Of a stretch of DNA of 64,000 nucleotides, positions 1 to 10,984 are shown one piece after another. The notes beneath the pieces are model-generated. The model searched no databases. It was not told the origin of the DNA and was given only the letters and a program-made list of their open reading frames with translations. Position 1 is the first letter of the stretch, and every line of letters begins with the position of its first letter. The translations under genes were made by a program, and so were the position numbers. The DNA comes from Euborellia annulipes (lineage: Eukaryota; Arthropoda; Insecta; Dermaptera; Anisolabididae). The DNA is taken from the NCBI GenBank assembly GCA_023213315.1, contig JAKCPI010005211.1, positions 1 to 64,000 of the forward strand, read 5' to 3'.

Positions 1-40
1 ATCCATTTGATTATATTACTTTCCAGAATATTCCTATAAA

Positions 41-310
41 GAATTGAATCTTTATGGAATTGGATTTGTTAAATAAAGGTGAAATAATTACCTAATATGC
101 CATTTGGATATTTTGGAAGGAACAGGAGCAGCACAGATTTGGGAGAGAGATTTTGCTTGCGTTGTTGTTGCCCAAGCGACGCCGACTCGTCTGCCGGGCA
201 GAGCGAGCCAGCAGAGAGGGTGAAGGGGGAAGGGGTGGGGAGAAGGAAGGGAGGGGCGGTCGGCGGCGTCCACTCCTGACCAGGGCGGGAGGGGAGGAGG
301 GGTGGTAATA
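41..310. repeat. GC-rich block, copy 1 of a pair 60.6 kb apart
   Basis: A GC-rich island in AT-rich surroundings. It contains the stretch CTAATATGCCATTTGGATAT and, further on, CCGACTCGTCTGCC and GGAGGGGCGG. The same order of motifs recurs at 60,670-60,950, with many substitutions and small indels between, so the two are old duplicates or members of a dispersed repeat. Both strands carry short open frames here, but the two copies do not share one continuous reading frame, which argues against a conserved protein. A CpG-rich 5' exon or promoter duplicated with a gene is an alternative. Confidence 0.6.
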
Positions 311-904
311 CAACTTTAATTATTGAAATTAAATAACAATGGAAATGTTTGTTTTAATTAACAATATAAAAATAAGAGGATAAAAAATTAATAATTAGAG
401 GAAAGAAGATGACTATCTGCACCGCACCTTTATTGAAGGTCATAGAATACCTAAATTTTAAAATAAAATATATAAATATAAATAAGCATAATATGTTTGG
501 AATAGGGATATTCGAATCTAAAAAATTTCAAGCCCTTTCATTCATTTACAGAGTAGTGATCTGATAATGAAATAATTTTATTACATTAAAAGTTATATAA
601 TATGCTTTGATTAAAGTAATAAAAAAAAAAAAAATAAGTAAGCAAAATTATAAAATTTCATTATTCAGTAAAAAGTTTTAATGAATTTCGCATACTTGCT
701 TAAAAAATATGCAAATGAAAGATTAATTAAAAGTATTTTGTATCGACAACTTTTCTATGCTAAGACTGTTATTTTTTCTGTTCTTTCACACGACTTTGCC
801 ATCAAAAATACTGTATTAGAAGAAAAAAATTCTAGAAAATTTATGCATATAGGCTAAATGAAGGTTTCTCAACTATGTATGCGTCGTCCCAGTAAATAAA
901 TTTC
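311..904. other. AT-rich stretch without a recognised feature
   Basis: Mostly A/T with an A-run near 620. I see no exon, RNA gene or repeat end that I can support. Confidence 0.5.
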
Positions 905-1286
905 ATAAACATGTGTACTGTACGTACAAGAGTAAAGTGTGCTTCAAAAGATTTCAAGGACAAAATGAGAATATACATTTTAAAGAGCATCTAAAAAATA
1001 ATTGATTTTTGAATTTTAATCAAAATCGTCGAAGCAAATTTTGGAAAAAAAAAAAAAAAAAAAAAAAGTAAAAGTACTAGTACTCTTAGGCCGATTTTGA
1101 TCAAAAGCTTCATGTAACGTCTCAGGGGGTGCCTAACTTGAATATAAAATTTCAACCTCAAAGCTCAATTCCTTCATTCTTTAAATTGAACATAGACAAG
1201 CAGACCATTTTGAGACCATTTTTGACTTTTTTGGACTCAAAACTTGTATTTCCATCAAAATTTCGACATGGAATTGATATGAATCC

Positions 1287-1335
<49 letters not shown>

Positions 1336-1359
1336 CTTATATATATAATCAGAGAAAGT
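905..1359 (+). mobile_element. Family A repeat, 5'-truncated copy
   Basis: It starts inside the family at the motif ACAAGAGTAAAGTG and runs through the AAGTACTAGTACTCTTAGG block, the AATATAAAATTTCAACCTC block and the TCGACAT block to the terminal GAGAAAGTAAAA. The 5' palindrome is missing. A long (TC)n run at about 1,291-1,331 has expanded inside the 3' palindrome, where other copies have only a short TCTCTC. The open frame here follows conserved repeat sequence and is not evidence of a gene. Confidence 0.85.
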
Positions 1360-1521
1360 AAAAATAAAGGTCTGTTGTTGTTCTTGGTAAAATTATTTAA
1401 GAAAAAATGACTTTCTATTGAAAATAGGTTGCCGGCTCCTGTCCTATCTCTGTCCCGAACAATTCACCATCTTGATATCACTCTTATTTACTTGTTCATT
1501 TGTTGTCGGTTTATATATTAA

Positions 1522-2137
1522 TCTATATATAATAATAGCTGTGTCTGTCTGTCCGTCTGTCACGTTCTGTTTGACCAACTTCCCGTTGAAATTTTGAAAC
1601 GAAATTTTGCAGTCTTATAAAGGACGTTATGGAGAGTCCAGGAAAAATACTGGGGTTCCGAAATTTCTATAACTTTTTGAGTTATTAATTGCTAAAGTTA
1701 CAATTTCTCCCATAGGAAATGCATAGAGAAATATCTATGTATTCTTTGCATTTAAATATTCTATATTATATAGAATATAATATAAATAAATCTTCTAGCA
1801 GGTACAGTGAGTGACAATATTAAGTCCCACCCATGCGTTTTCTACTTATGATTATTTCATTGTTTTTAACATATATTTTTTAATGGAAATTTTCATGGTT
1901 CAAACCTAGAATATTTCCAATAAAAATGTTCATTTTCTTTTATAAAAACAATGAAATAATCACAAGTAGAAAACGCATGGGTGGGACTTAAATTAATATG
2001 GTCCCTCACAGTACTGGGTCGGAATAGTAGTAATAATACATTTCTTTTTATAATGAAGAAAAGACGAGGGTCCGCCACAGGCGGGCCCAAGCCAGCCGGC
2101 GGGGGGTCCAGGGAGGCGAAGCCCGCCGAAGGCTAGT
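1522..2137 (+). mobile_element. Helitron-like non-autonomous element
   Basis: The left end begins with TC after an A (TCTATATATAATAATAGC, then GTCTGTCTGTCCGTCTGTC). The right end is a GC-rich hairpin (GGCGGG ... CCCGCC) followed within a few bases by CTAGT and then T. Insertion between A and T, a 5' TC and a 3' hairpin plus CTAGT are the hallmarks of Helitron-type elements. No Rep/helicase is present, so the copy is non-autonomous. It has been entered by the TA-flanked element at 1,805-2,011. Related 3' ends lie at 11.78 and 12.03 kb. Confidence 0.5.
1805..2011. mobile_element. TA-flanked MITE (Tc1/mariner-like)
   Basis: A nearly fold-back element. The left part carries AAGTCCCACCCATGCG and the right part the reverse complement CGCATGGGTGGGACTT. 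The ends read CAGTGAG ... CTCACAG next to TA, consistent with a TA target duplication. The stem is about 60-70 bp with a short AT-rich loop. A second copy with a cleaner right end (CTCACTG then TA) lies at 56,368-56,546. There is no transposase. Confidence 0.7.
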
Positions 2138-2997
2138 TTTTTTTTTTTTAATAAAAACAGAGTTAGTCATTATTTAGAATAGTAATTTTCGAAGCAAGGA
2201 GAAAAAAAAGTTTATGAATAAAGAGACCAAGTCTAATCATTTGAATAATGACGGCTGGTCGTGATTATATTTGAGTTGGTTCATTCTTAAACATATTATT
2301 CCATACATGCATACATTCACGCCGCTTATCATTGTTCTATTTTACTTTACATGTTATACGTAGATAGGCAAGACCCATCAAGTCAAGAGAAATTGTGTCT
2401 GCTGTATAATGAATGAATGAATGATCCATTCATTATTATATTTTGACACTCGAAATTCAATATTATAATTCAATTTAAGAAAACTTTCTTTTTATTAAAA
2501 TAAATAATAAATTATTCTTTGTCAAAAAAAAAAAATATTAAATCTAATTAAGGACTCGGTGTTTCAAAATAAAGTAACAAAGTTTTTATTTTATACTATC
2601 ACGAATAAGGGGAATCTTGATTTATATAAAAAAAAATAAAGTAGCAAACCTTTCCTGGTTGCATAACTAGCGGGGGCTTTCCATTAAAAAAGCCAAGGAC
2701 CATTCAGCTACCATGAACCAATTATTTACTGGGTAAAAAAGTTATTTTTTGTTTAAGCCCTAATGACATCATTTGAAGTACAAAAAAATTAAGCTGGTTA
2801 CGAAGAGAAGTTTTCGTCTAACAACAGAATTTACGTCAAAAATTTTTATTAAGCTTGATCACATAGAGGATTTTGGATTAGAGGTGAATAATAATCTTTG
2901 AAATGAATATCTCAGCCAAAAACATCGGAGATATATATATTATAAATGACCACCTTGTATCTCACGGAATAAGTACTGTATTTAATTAAAATCTTAA
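2138..2997. other. AT-rich stretch without a firm feature
   Basis: Contains an ATGA-type simple repeat near 2,410-2,440. A short open frame on the minus strand near 2,350-2,405 sits next to a weak acceptor and donor, but it is too short to call. Confidence 0.4.
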
Positions 2998-3619
2998 TTA
3001 TTACTTTCTCTTACCTCTATATATGTTAATATATAGAGAGAAAGTATTGGATTCACGTCAAAATTCGATGTCGAGGTTTTGATGGATATACACGTTTTGA
3101 GGTCTCCTGAATCCAAAAAAAGTGGTTTCGCGACATGGTTTGTCTTTATCCAAATTAAAACATAAAGAAATTGAGCTAGGAGCAGTTGAAATTTTATATT
3201 TAAGTTAGACCCCCACCTAGGGCGTGAAAATAAGCTTTTGATCAAAATCGGACAAAAAGTACTAGTAGTTTTTCAGTTTTTTCGATTTTCTCAAAATCCG
3301 CTCCGAACGATTTTGTTTAAAATTCATAAATCAATTATTTTTTAGATGCTCTTTAAAATGTATATTCTCATTTTGCCATTGAAATATTTTGAAAACCACT
3401 TTACTTGTTTTTCATAGGAAAGATAGGAGAAATGGTTGCCATGGTAACAAAATATAAATATAAATTTTATATCATGAATTTTAATATATTGGCGGAAACT
3501 AAACATATGCCGACAAAAAAAATCTGGTGTGACAAGCACAGACAGAACAGAACTTTCTCTTACTGTAGGTAAGAGAAAGTAGTTTTCTGTGCGACTTATA
3601 ACACCAGATTTTTTTTGCA
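2998..3619 (-). mobile_element. Family A repeat, near full length
   Basis: Complete in layout. At the low-coordinate side is the 3' palindrome (ACTTTCTCTTACC ... GAGAGAAAGT around an AT loop). It is followed, reading in reverse, by the TCGATGTCGAGG, CACCTAGGGCG and TACTAGTAG blocks, the ATTTCTCC/TTGCCATGG block, and the 5' palindrome ending at ACACCAGATTTTTTTT. The CA microsatellite of other copies is absent here. Confidence 0.9.
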
Positions 3620-4876
3620 AAAAACTATTTGCCTATTAAAAATCATTAATTAAGTTGGTTTAGTTAATAAGGTTATTTCCAAATAAAATACTTGCGAAAG
3701 TAGTTGTAAATAATTTTTTATTTTTTTAGCATATTAAATGAGTTTAACTAATTATTTTATTGATCTGAAATTTAAATTTTTTTTAATTATTTCTACTAAA
3801 CGATTTTAATCATGTGATCTTATCCAGTGACATCAACTGAAACTTAACTTTCCTTTTCAGATAATTCTTTGTAATAAATAAAAAATACATTTGCATATGT
3901 TAGAGAGTTTTTTTTTTTTTACAAAGCTTATACGCATGGAAAATAAATATATACATGTAATTTCTATTGTTTTAATTTATTTTTCCTTAAGGTGTGGTTA
4001 TGTTTATTGATATTCTAAACAAATATTTTGATTATGGTTTGATTTTACCTTGGTTTTTGACCTTTATCCACTTGTTTCCTCTATGCAATAATCAAATATT
4101 AGATACAGAAAATTTAAATAAATATGAGAGTTGTATTAGAAACAATAAAAAAAGGCCTAAGGACTCTCAACAAGAAATGCATTGATTTTTTTTTTTTTTT
4201 TGCTCTCTTTCTAAGAGGAAAAATAAATAATTGCGGGTTTGAATATCATCTATTTTTTAGTATTTAAAATAATTTATTTATTCTATATTTGGCAAAAACA
4301 TAGCAAGGAAAGAAATTAATTTACGTTTTTTCTTATGACCTTTGATTTTTTTATTCCGAATAAAATACGTCTCTCATATTTATATTTTTTTCTCTGATGA
4401 AAGATTCAGAGAAATCATTTAATTTAAGTATTTACATATTTCCGTGTGTTTTCCTAATAGGCTTTATTTTGGGAAATTATATCCTTTAAGGAAATTTTTA
4501 TCCGGATGTAAATATAGAAGAGGGAGACAGGGCTGTTGTAATATCGTGTCAAATTTTACATTAAAAGGTTATGTTTGATAAGCTAGTGAACATTTAGGTG
4601 TGCATGAATTTTATCACTTGATCAATTCACTTAAAATAAAAAAAAAATTCATACTACGCACTAGAGAAGTATAATTGATATCCGATAGGCAAATGTTTAA
4701 GAAATTGGTCAGATGTCTAATCGTATTTTGGGTAAATTCATGGCTCAAGAAAATTCAAATTTCCTGGATCGTACAAAATTTTGTGTAAAATATTGAGCTA
4801 GATTTTTTGTGCAAAATATTGAATGACTCCTCACGCTACACAAAAATTTTGTACAACATTTTATTTTCGATTAAAC
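3620..4876. other. AT-rich stretch; repeat debris near 4,750-4,870
   Basis: Mostly A/T. Phrases such as TACAAAATTTTGTG near 4,775 and CACAAAAATTTTGTACAA near 4,840 recur in changed form near 5,230-5,310, suggesting degraded copies of one repeat. An open frame of 63 codons near 3,994 has no recognisable domain. Confidence 0.4.
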
Positions 4877-5055
4877 TTGCCCTCGGGCCTAGGTGAAGTT
4901 GGTAGCGTTCTGGCCATTTATATCAAAGGTCGCGGGTTCGGATCCAGTCTCAACAATTTATTTCAATTTGATTGGCTACCAATCCAGGTGAAATAAATAG
5001 ATGGGGTCTAAATGCCCTTCGTTGCCGAAAAATACCGTTAAATGAAACAAAATAA
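4877..5055 (+). mobile_element. tRNA-derived SINE, group S2
   Basis: A tRNA-like head contains TAGGTGAAGTTGGTAGCG (A-box-like) and the B-box GGGTTCGGATCC. It is followed by the body motifs TTGATTGGCTACCAATCC and GGTCTAAATGCCCTTCG and the tail GTTGCCGAAAAATACC plus an A-rich end. Other S2 copies lie at 25.87, 33.74 (minus), 49.97 (minus) and 55.92 kb. The Pol III boxes are probably vestigial. Confidence 0.75.
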
Positions 5056-5997
5056 AAAAATTCTCCCTATTAGGCCTATACGTGTTTCATAGAATATATA
5101 TTTTTTTTGGAATTTAAGGCGAAGGGGGGGGGGGGAACATATATTCTCATTTGTCAGCCCCTCACACTAGCTTTCATGGTTTAAAATTTTGAATATATCG
5201 GTAAAAAAATTTCAACTCTTTTTGAAAATTTTTGAATGCTCCACAAAATTTTGAATACTCGCTTTTTTTGTGCAGAAATTGCCTCACACTTGCAAAAATT
5301 TTGTTGATGTCGTTTTATAAAAATTATTTTCTGGGATCCTGTTCAATGTGTGTTCAATTTCTCTCAATAGGAACGGGGTCTATATGATCTCAGAGGTCCA
5401 AAAAAGCCTTAAATAAAAAAAAAATTTCTTGTTTGAATAGATACTTCTCGAGAGTACCCTTGACTATCAGGTTGAGGGACACCATGGATGAATTTCGGTT
5501 GTTAGAGTTATACTCTTATCGAGGAAGTATCGTAATTTTTTAAAAAATGATTTCGCTCAGTATGAAATCTTTCAAGTGAAAACTTCTTTGGGCGCACTGC
5601 GAATAAAATTTATGCTGGAGAGTGAATGAAATTAAGCTTCGTCACACCGAGCGTGATTCTTGGCTCTCCGAGTTTACCCGAGCGAGAGAGACCTTGACAG
5701 CCAGCAGATAGCCTGCTCTCTGGTCTTGGTGAATTTAGTCGTGTTTTTTTTTTTTTTTTTTTTTTAATTTGCCTACTCGGCTGCTGAGGACATCTAGGTT
5801 TATTCCTTTTTTTAATAATAAAAGTATACTTTATTCGTCCAAGTAATAATATGCATAATATCTATCATTTTTAGGACTTTCTTAGATTCGATTACAATTG
5901 TTTTACAAGAAGTTTTCCCTTTGGTCATGTGGTTAAGCAGACTATTTTATAGTTGTAACAGGGAGATGTATTGCTGTAGAGTAGATGCTGAAAGAGA
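5056..5997. other. Non-coding stretch with polyG and polyT runs
   Basis: A G-run lies at about 5,126-5,135 and a T-run at about 5,745-5,765. A GC-richer patch at about 5,600-5,725 shows an open frame on the minus strand. A 20-codon frame with a good start context (CACCATGG near 5,481) ends quickly. None is strong enough to call a gene. A fragment of an S2-type tail may lie near 5,775-5,800. Confidence 0.35.
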
Positions 5998-6044
5998 TGA
6001 AAAAAAGAAGAAAATGCAGCCAATGTAGTTTCTTTATTGCCCAC

Positions 6045-6090
6045 GGCTAACGTTTCGACCCTAGGTTTGGACCATCATCAGAGCTGCTTC
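6045..6090 (-). ncRNA. Hammerhead ribozyme motif in the left arm
   Basis: On the minus strand the core reads CTGATGA, a stem II of GGTCC/GGGTC (G-U pairs included) with loop AAACCTA, then GAAACGTT. Flanking AGCT/AGCC gives a three-pair stem I. The GAAACGTH ending, with an almost absent stem III, is the form described for Penelope-like elements, which is thought to act as a dimer. The conserved core bases all look present. Activity is inferred, not shown. Confidence 0.65.
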
Positions 6091-6353
6091 GATGACGTTT
6101 CTCTTCAACTCACTATACATTATCCACTTAGTTCTTCTCCGATTCCAAGAACATCCAAGAAGACTGCTGGAATCGGAGAAGAACTAAGTTGATAATATAC
6201 AGTGAGATGGAGAGAAACGGCATCGAAGCAGCTCTGATGATGATTTATCCACTTAGTTATTCTCCGGTTCCAAGAACTTCTAAGAAGATTGCTGGAATCG
6301 GAGAAGAACTAAAGTTGATAATATACAGTGAGATGGAGAGAAACGGAATTGAA

Positions 6354-6398
6354 GCAGCTCTGATGATGGCCCAAACCTAGGATCGAAACGTTAGCCGT
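6354..6398 (+). ncRNA. Hammerhead ribozyme motif in the right arm
   Basis: Core CTGATGA, loop AAACCTA and GAAACGTT are present. Stem II is GGCCC against GGATC, which contains a C-A mismatch, so this copy is probably weaker than its minus-strand partner in the left arm. Confidence 0.55.
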
Positions 6399-6465
6399 GG
6401 GCTGAATCTCAATAAAGAAACTACATTGGCTGCATTTTCTTCTTGTTTTTCATCTTTTTCAATAT

Positions 6466-7320
6466 TTTATAGTTTTTCTCGGCATATAATTACTTTTCGG
6501 CCATAGCGACGACGTTTAACGATACTTATTAATTATTAATTACGATAAATTGTGGTCAAAATGCATTTATTTATACCATTTCGTATCCAATAATTTTTTA
6601 AATAAATATTCATCGGATTGCCTGAGTTCCCAACTCCTTGGCCTTTAAGGTTATCAATTTTGACATTTGATATTATCTATAATCTCTCGGCTACATTATT
6701 TGTTTTTGTCAGCTAGATTTTAAAATAATTGTCCAATAAAAAAAGACAGTAACTACTGAAACCTAGGTGAGAAAAGGGTAAAGAAACATATTCTTTCAAA
6801 ATTCTGTAAATTTAAAATTTAGAAAAAAAATAAAACTAGAAAAATTTTATCGGTTATACGTTGGCTACTGCAGTTTATTTTTTGTAATTTATTTAATGTG
6901 ACATTCATAAGTGAATGTAAAGATAATAACGGTTTCGTTCTTGGTTTAGTAAATTTTACGATACTTTGTTTCAAGTAGTTTTGGAGATGAAGAGAAGTAG
7001 TAGGCTACTATCACCTGTCATAGAAGGGAGTGCCTATAGGGAAAGTCGAATTATTGCGAGTTTATGCCTCCGGTGGTGACAATAAGTTCATTATTTATTT
7101 ATTTATTTATTAATCAAACACCCGGAAAACAACATCAAGGTCTCTTTTCTCCATTCTCTTCTCTCTTTCTCTCTCTCTCCCTTATAGTTAAAAGTTAACA
7201 AACAAACACAACAACTTGCCAAACGTCCACCGAATTTTAAATTTTAAGTTCTCGCTGCTGCTTCAAGGTGAACTTGTTGAACATTCATTTGTGTTTGTGT
7301 GTCTTTTGCTGGTCACGACA
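6466..7320. other. AT-rich stretch; one short charged open frame
   Basis: Mainly A/T. A 30-codon frame begins at an ATG near 6,988 (MKRSSRLLSPVIEG...) and runs to about 7,080. It is GC-richer than its surroundings and protein-like, but has no recognised motif and no clear splice sites. An ATTT repeat lies near 7,091-7,110 and a (TC)n run near 7,160-7,180. Confidence 0.35.
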
Positions 7321-7545
7321 TCAAAGGGAAATAACAGCAGCGCCTGATGTACTCGTATATATAAATATAAGTTGATGTCTGTACTTAGACTGTCGGCCGG
7401 AACTACGTAGAGTTCTCTCCCTCATGATCATTTCCGGTTCTTTTTCTCCCCCTTTCTTGGCCAGTGTGTCTTCCTCTCGAATGTTAATCGCAAATAAACA
7501 AAGCTCTTTTCTCAGAAAAGACGATCCCCTTTTTTTTACGATCAC
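7321..7545 (-). CDS. Hypothetical short open frame, possible 5' exon
   Basis: A 74-codon frame rich in Lys, Arg and Glu in its first 55 codons. It lies in a patch that is less AT-rich than its neighbours and is not part of any repeat family I recognise. It has no domain, signal peptide or membrane segment. The nearby sequence GGCCGGAACTACG and the purine/pyrimidine asymmetry could also mark a 5' untranslated region or promoter. Chance is a real possibility. Confidence 0.2.
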   Translation of the reverse strand: MIVKKRGSSFLRKELCLFAINIREEDTLAKKGGEKEPEMIMRERTLRSSGRQSKYRHQLIFIYTSTSGAAVISL

Positions 7546-7861
7546 TGATGATGTGCATTAGTGAAAACTATAATACGCACGGAGCAATTATGTGTTGTGT
7601 TGTCAAGTGGGAGGTTTCATTCAGAAATTTACAAGAGTAGGCTGGCCAATGAGCTGAATCGGGAATAAACCGGCCATTTGAATCAACAACTCAAGGCAAG
7701 CCTCCTGATAGAAAGGCTCGTTGTTTCGCTACACTTGAGATTACTCATTCAAAACATTGATTCGCTTTACTACAGTCTATTAACTGATATCAAGGTTCGA
7801 CATTGATTCCTTCTTAATCTAAAATTCAAGAGAAATTTCCATTTTCATGACATCTTTAAAA

Positions 7862-8511
7862 AAGAAATATGGTGTGACAGGTCGCACAGCACACAATTTT
7901 CTTTTACCTTCGGTTATTGAAAGTTATGTTCTATGCTATCACACCAAATTTTTTGTGTCGAGATATATTAGTTTCACACAGTACGGTATTGGATTTTGAA
8001 AAATTTATAAACTATTTGTTTTGTTTATATTTTGTTACCATGGTAACCATTTCTCCTATCTTTCCTATGAAGTACAAGAGTAAAGTGGTCTTCAGAAGAT
8101 TTCATTGGCAAAACGAGAATATAAGTTTTAGAGAGCATCTAAAAAAAAATTGATTTATGAATTTTAATCAAAATCATTGGAGCGAATTTTGAGAAAATCA
8201 AAAAAAAAAAAACTGAAAAAGTGAATCAGTAAAGTACTAGTACTTTTTGGCCGATTTTGATTAAAAGCTTATTTTCCTGCCTCAGTGGGGTGCCTAACTT
8301 AAATATAAAATTTCAATCTCCTAGCTCAATTCCTTCATGCTTAAAATTGAACACACACATACACAGACAGACAGTCCATGTCGCGAAAAACCACTTTTTT
8401 GGACTCAGGGAACCTCAAAACGTGTATATCCATCAAAATCTCGACATCGAATTTTTGACATAAATCCAATACTTTCTCTCTATATATAGAGATAGAGGTA
8501 AGAGAAAGTAA
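7862..8511 (+). mobile_element. Family A repeat, near full length
   Basis: The 5' palindrome is present (ATGGTGTGACAGGTCGCACA ... ATCACACCAAATTTTTT), then ACCATGGTAACCATTTCTCC, the AAGTACTAGTAC block, a short CA/CAGA run, the CATGTCGCG block, and the 3' palindrome ending GGTAAGAGAAAGTAAAA. The short open frames seen here recur in other copies because the DNA recurs. Confidence 0.9.
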
Positions 8512-9149
8512 AAAAATATGGTCTTTTTCTGAAAGTCACATTAAAAAAAAAAGTTGTAGTTAGTTCCCTTGCGTGTCGAGGAGGAAGATGAGTAATGGAA
8601 ATTAATTTTATTGTTTAAGAGTGTCCAGGTACCCAGGCAGTCAGCCTTGATTCGTATCCTGTACGAGATAAAAGAGAGTTACGAGCGCCACATTTATTAT
8701 TGTGTTGTATTTACTCTCTCAAAAAAATTTTTGTACCGGTTATATAATAACCTTTTTCTTTAATTTCGTTTCATTAATTTTTTCTTGTTTGAGAGATAAG
8801 AAAAAAATTTATTTATTTGTTTTTGAGGATTATTTATACCCGGTTTTTCATGACTAATAGAATAATTGTAATATTTCTTACTATTAGTCAGTTAAATATT
8901 CTTAAAAAAAACTTCGATTTTTTAGAATTAATTCTTATTCTTGCATAACTGCATTAATTCTTTTAGAGGAATCATCCCAGATGAATCCAAGGCCGCCGGA
9001 ATTTAAAAAAATGCAGAAATAATTATGAATTGAAATAATAATCTTTTAAATTAGAGAAAATTTATTTTAATATGCTAAAAAATGTGAAAAGTGTAAACTC
9101 CCATTTTTTTAAAGAAATTTTTTAGAATTTATAGGTACCTATACATAAA
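8512..9149. other. AT-rich stretch without a firm feature
   Basis: A slightly GC-richer patch at 8,560-8,690 has no open frame I trust. The rest is A/T-rich. Confidence 0.4.
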
Positions 9150-9824
9150 TATATATATATAGAGGTAAGAGAAAGTAAAAAACTGGGGAAAAAGTGCCTC
9201 AGTAAAATTCTAGTACTTTTTTTTTTCTTCTTAATTTCTTGACCTTGGAAAATCCTAAATGGATTATTTAACCATTTTGCCAAAGTTCTAGTACTTTTTA
9301 GCCGATTTTGTTCAAAAGCTTCATGTTAGATGCCAGAGGGATGCCTAACCTAAATATAAAATTTCAACCTCCTTTTCCTTCTTGAAATATTTTGTTCACA
9401 CACACACACAGAGAGGCAAGGGCGGATACAAGGGGGTAAATACCCCCCCCCCCCCGAGATTTGAAAAAAATACTTTTTTTCGAAAAAAAAAATTACTTTT
9501 AATGTAAAATTTTAAAAATTAATACTTAAAAATTTGATTTGTATTTATATTCTGGCAAACAAGTACAAATGCGCCTTTAAATTACTGAAATTAAGAAAAA
9601 AATGTGTATTGTGCGACCAGTCACACCAAATTACCCCCCCCCCCCGAGAAACACCTCTGGATCCGCTCTTGCACAGAGGGGGATCCATTTTTTGGACTCA
9701 GGGGTCGTCAAAACATGAATTTCCAATCCAAAATCTTGAAATGAATTTCTGACATGAATCCAATACTTTTCTCTATTTAATTATTAACATATAGGCCTAT
9801 ATATATAGGTAAGAGAAAGTAAAA
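9150..9824 (+). mobile_element. Family A repeat interrupted by a hAT-like element
   Basis: It begins with an isolated 3' palindrome (TATATAGAGGTAAGAGAAAG), then enters the family at the TTCTAGTACTTTTTAGCC block and runs to the terminal GGTAAGAGAAAGTAAAAATG. The CA-repeat segment is split by the insertion at 9,417-9,671. The leading solitary palindrome suggests two copies joined tail to body. Confidence 0.8.
9417..9671. mobile_element. hAT-like MITE inside family A
   Basis: Inverted ends are CAAGGGCGGATACA and its counterpart TGGATCCGCTCTTG. The flanking octamers CAGAGAGG and CACAGAGG match at 7 of 8 positions, as expected for an 8-bp hAT target duplication. Both sides carry C-runs and the interior is A/T-rich. 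There is no transposase. Confidence 0.65.
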
Positions 9825-10376
9825 ATGAACATAAAGATATACCCTGTATATATAAGTACAAAACCTTTCTTGCATTAAAATATCTGAAACACATGGCAAA
9901 TTTGTAACCCATTAGATTTCTAAGTAATCGTGTTCGCAAATACCCGCAATAAAATTAAATGGGGAAAATTAGATTTAAACTATTAATCGTATGCTTTAGT
10001 TGAAACAAAATGTATTTAAGAGAAATTAAAAACACTAGGTCATAAGTTTCAATGTTTAATTAAAAATTAATATTTTTAGCACATTGACCTTCATGTCTGA
10101 AGATGACACAATCGTCAAAGTATTAAAAATGTTAAATTTTAATAAATAATTGAAAATTATGATTTAGTCTTTTTAATTTCTCATAAATAATTTAGTAAAT
10201 TAAGCTCAATGAGGACGAGAATTATCAAAATTTGGGGTTGTTGTACTCGAGAAAATAAAAAGTGAAGTGAATGTTAAAGCACTGATTATAAGAAAGAGGC
10301 CGCCACAAGTGGGTCCTGGTTAGGTATTGTATGTGAGGTTTCTATCGGAAAAAACTAATCATCATTGTGGGATAAG
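9825..10376. other. AT-rich stretch with a decayed hammerhead-like phrase
   Basis: Near 10,095-10,130 the phrase CTGAAGATGACACAATCGTC resembles the first half of a Penelope-type hammerhead, but the GAAA box is lost. A GC-richer phrase near 10,300 (GGCCGCCACAAGTGGGTCC) resembles the GC-rich end near 2,080. Confidence 0.4.
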
Positions 10377-10620
10377 GAGAGGATTGTCGGGTTGGACGGG
10401 GCGGTAATTGTCGGGTGATCGGTTAAAACTTGTTATCAATTTGGTTAAAAAAGTGGAGAGTTTGATCGTCGGGTGGACGGGGGGACAATCTTCGGGTCGA
10501 TCGAGTTAAAACCTCATTATCAATTTCGTTTAAAAACGGAGAGTTGATCTGTCGGGTTGGACGGGGCGGACCAGTCGCCGGGCGGCTAAAACCGCAGTAA
10601 AACCACAGTTAAAACCTCAT
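10377..10620 (+). repeat. Minisatellite, unit about 80 bp, three copies
   Basis: Three head-to-tail units each start GAGAG and carry TCGGGT(T)GGACGGGG, a GTCGGGT variant, then AAAAC and ATCAATTTGGTT-like phrases. Unit starts are at about 10,377, 10,456 and 10,539. Together with the second array at 11.44 kb it may form the body of a Helitron-like element whose 3' end is at 11,782. Confidence 0.7.
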
Positions 10621-10779
10621 CACTCACAAACTAAAGGAAAAACCCCAGATAAAGTATAGTTGGCCCGCCACCAAACCGTACGGTATGGGCAAAATCTTTG
10701 GACCGGGAGTTTTAACCGTGATTTGAAAATCCGTGGATTTCGTCTTGACAAAGTTTTGCCTGCCAACTAGACAGATCAA

Positions 10780-10905
10780 CATGGGCGTAACTAGGGGGTC
10801 CCGGGGGTGCCCCCCAGAAGGCTCGTGCCCCCCCCCAGAAAGCTCTTTGCCCCAAGAAAAATTGAGAAAATATGGGGTTTCCAGCCCGAGTCATTCTTTC
10901 CACTA
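10780..10905 (+). mobile_element. hAT-like element, left end only
   Basis: Starts CATGGGCGTAACTAGGG, identical to the terminus of the complete 135-bp element at 31,850-31,984, and shares its AGAAGGCTC and TTGCCCCAAGAAAAATTGAG interior. G and C runs are expanded here. I see no matching right terminus, so the copy is truncated. Confidence 0.6.
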
Positions 10906-10984
10906 AATCGATACACTTTTTAATCCTTTCTTCTCCTTTAAATAAAATCTTTAATTATCTGATTCTGAAGCTGAAAATGCGATT

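Larger units (their letters stand above)
5998..6465. mobile_element. Penelope-type terminal hairpin with duplicated inner segment
   Basis: The outer arms are inverted copies: AAAATGCAGCCAATGTAG at the left, CTACATTGGCTGCATTTT at the right. Inside, a block of about 120 bp (TTATCCACTTAGTT ... GAAGCAGCTCTGATGATG) occurs twice in direct orientation. Each outer arm carries a hammerhead-like core next to CGAAACGTTAGCC. This layout matches the inverted terminal repeats known from Penelope-like elements. No reverse transcriptase or GIY-YIG domain is present. Confidence 0.65.

Noticed and set aside
3994..4185. 63-codon hydrophobic frame as a membrane peptide
   Set aside because: AT-rich sequence readily gives Phe/Leu/Ile/Tyr frames of this length. 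There are no splice signals or other support.
5484..5545. Start codon in strong context (CACCATGG) as a gene start
   Set aside because: The frame ends after about 20 codons and the only donor nearby is weak.
6189..6380. 63-codon frame with two copies of MIIYSEMERNGIEAALMM
   Set aside because: The repeat comes from the duplicated inner block of the Penelope-type hairpin; the DNA duplication explains it.
8257..8463. Recurrent peptide-like frames (MIKSLFS..., ...NLNIKFQ...) in several places as a possible conserved small protein family
   Set aside because: They occur only inside family A copies, in whichever frame the repeat leaves open, with frameshifts and stops between copies. The DNA is conserved, not the frame.
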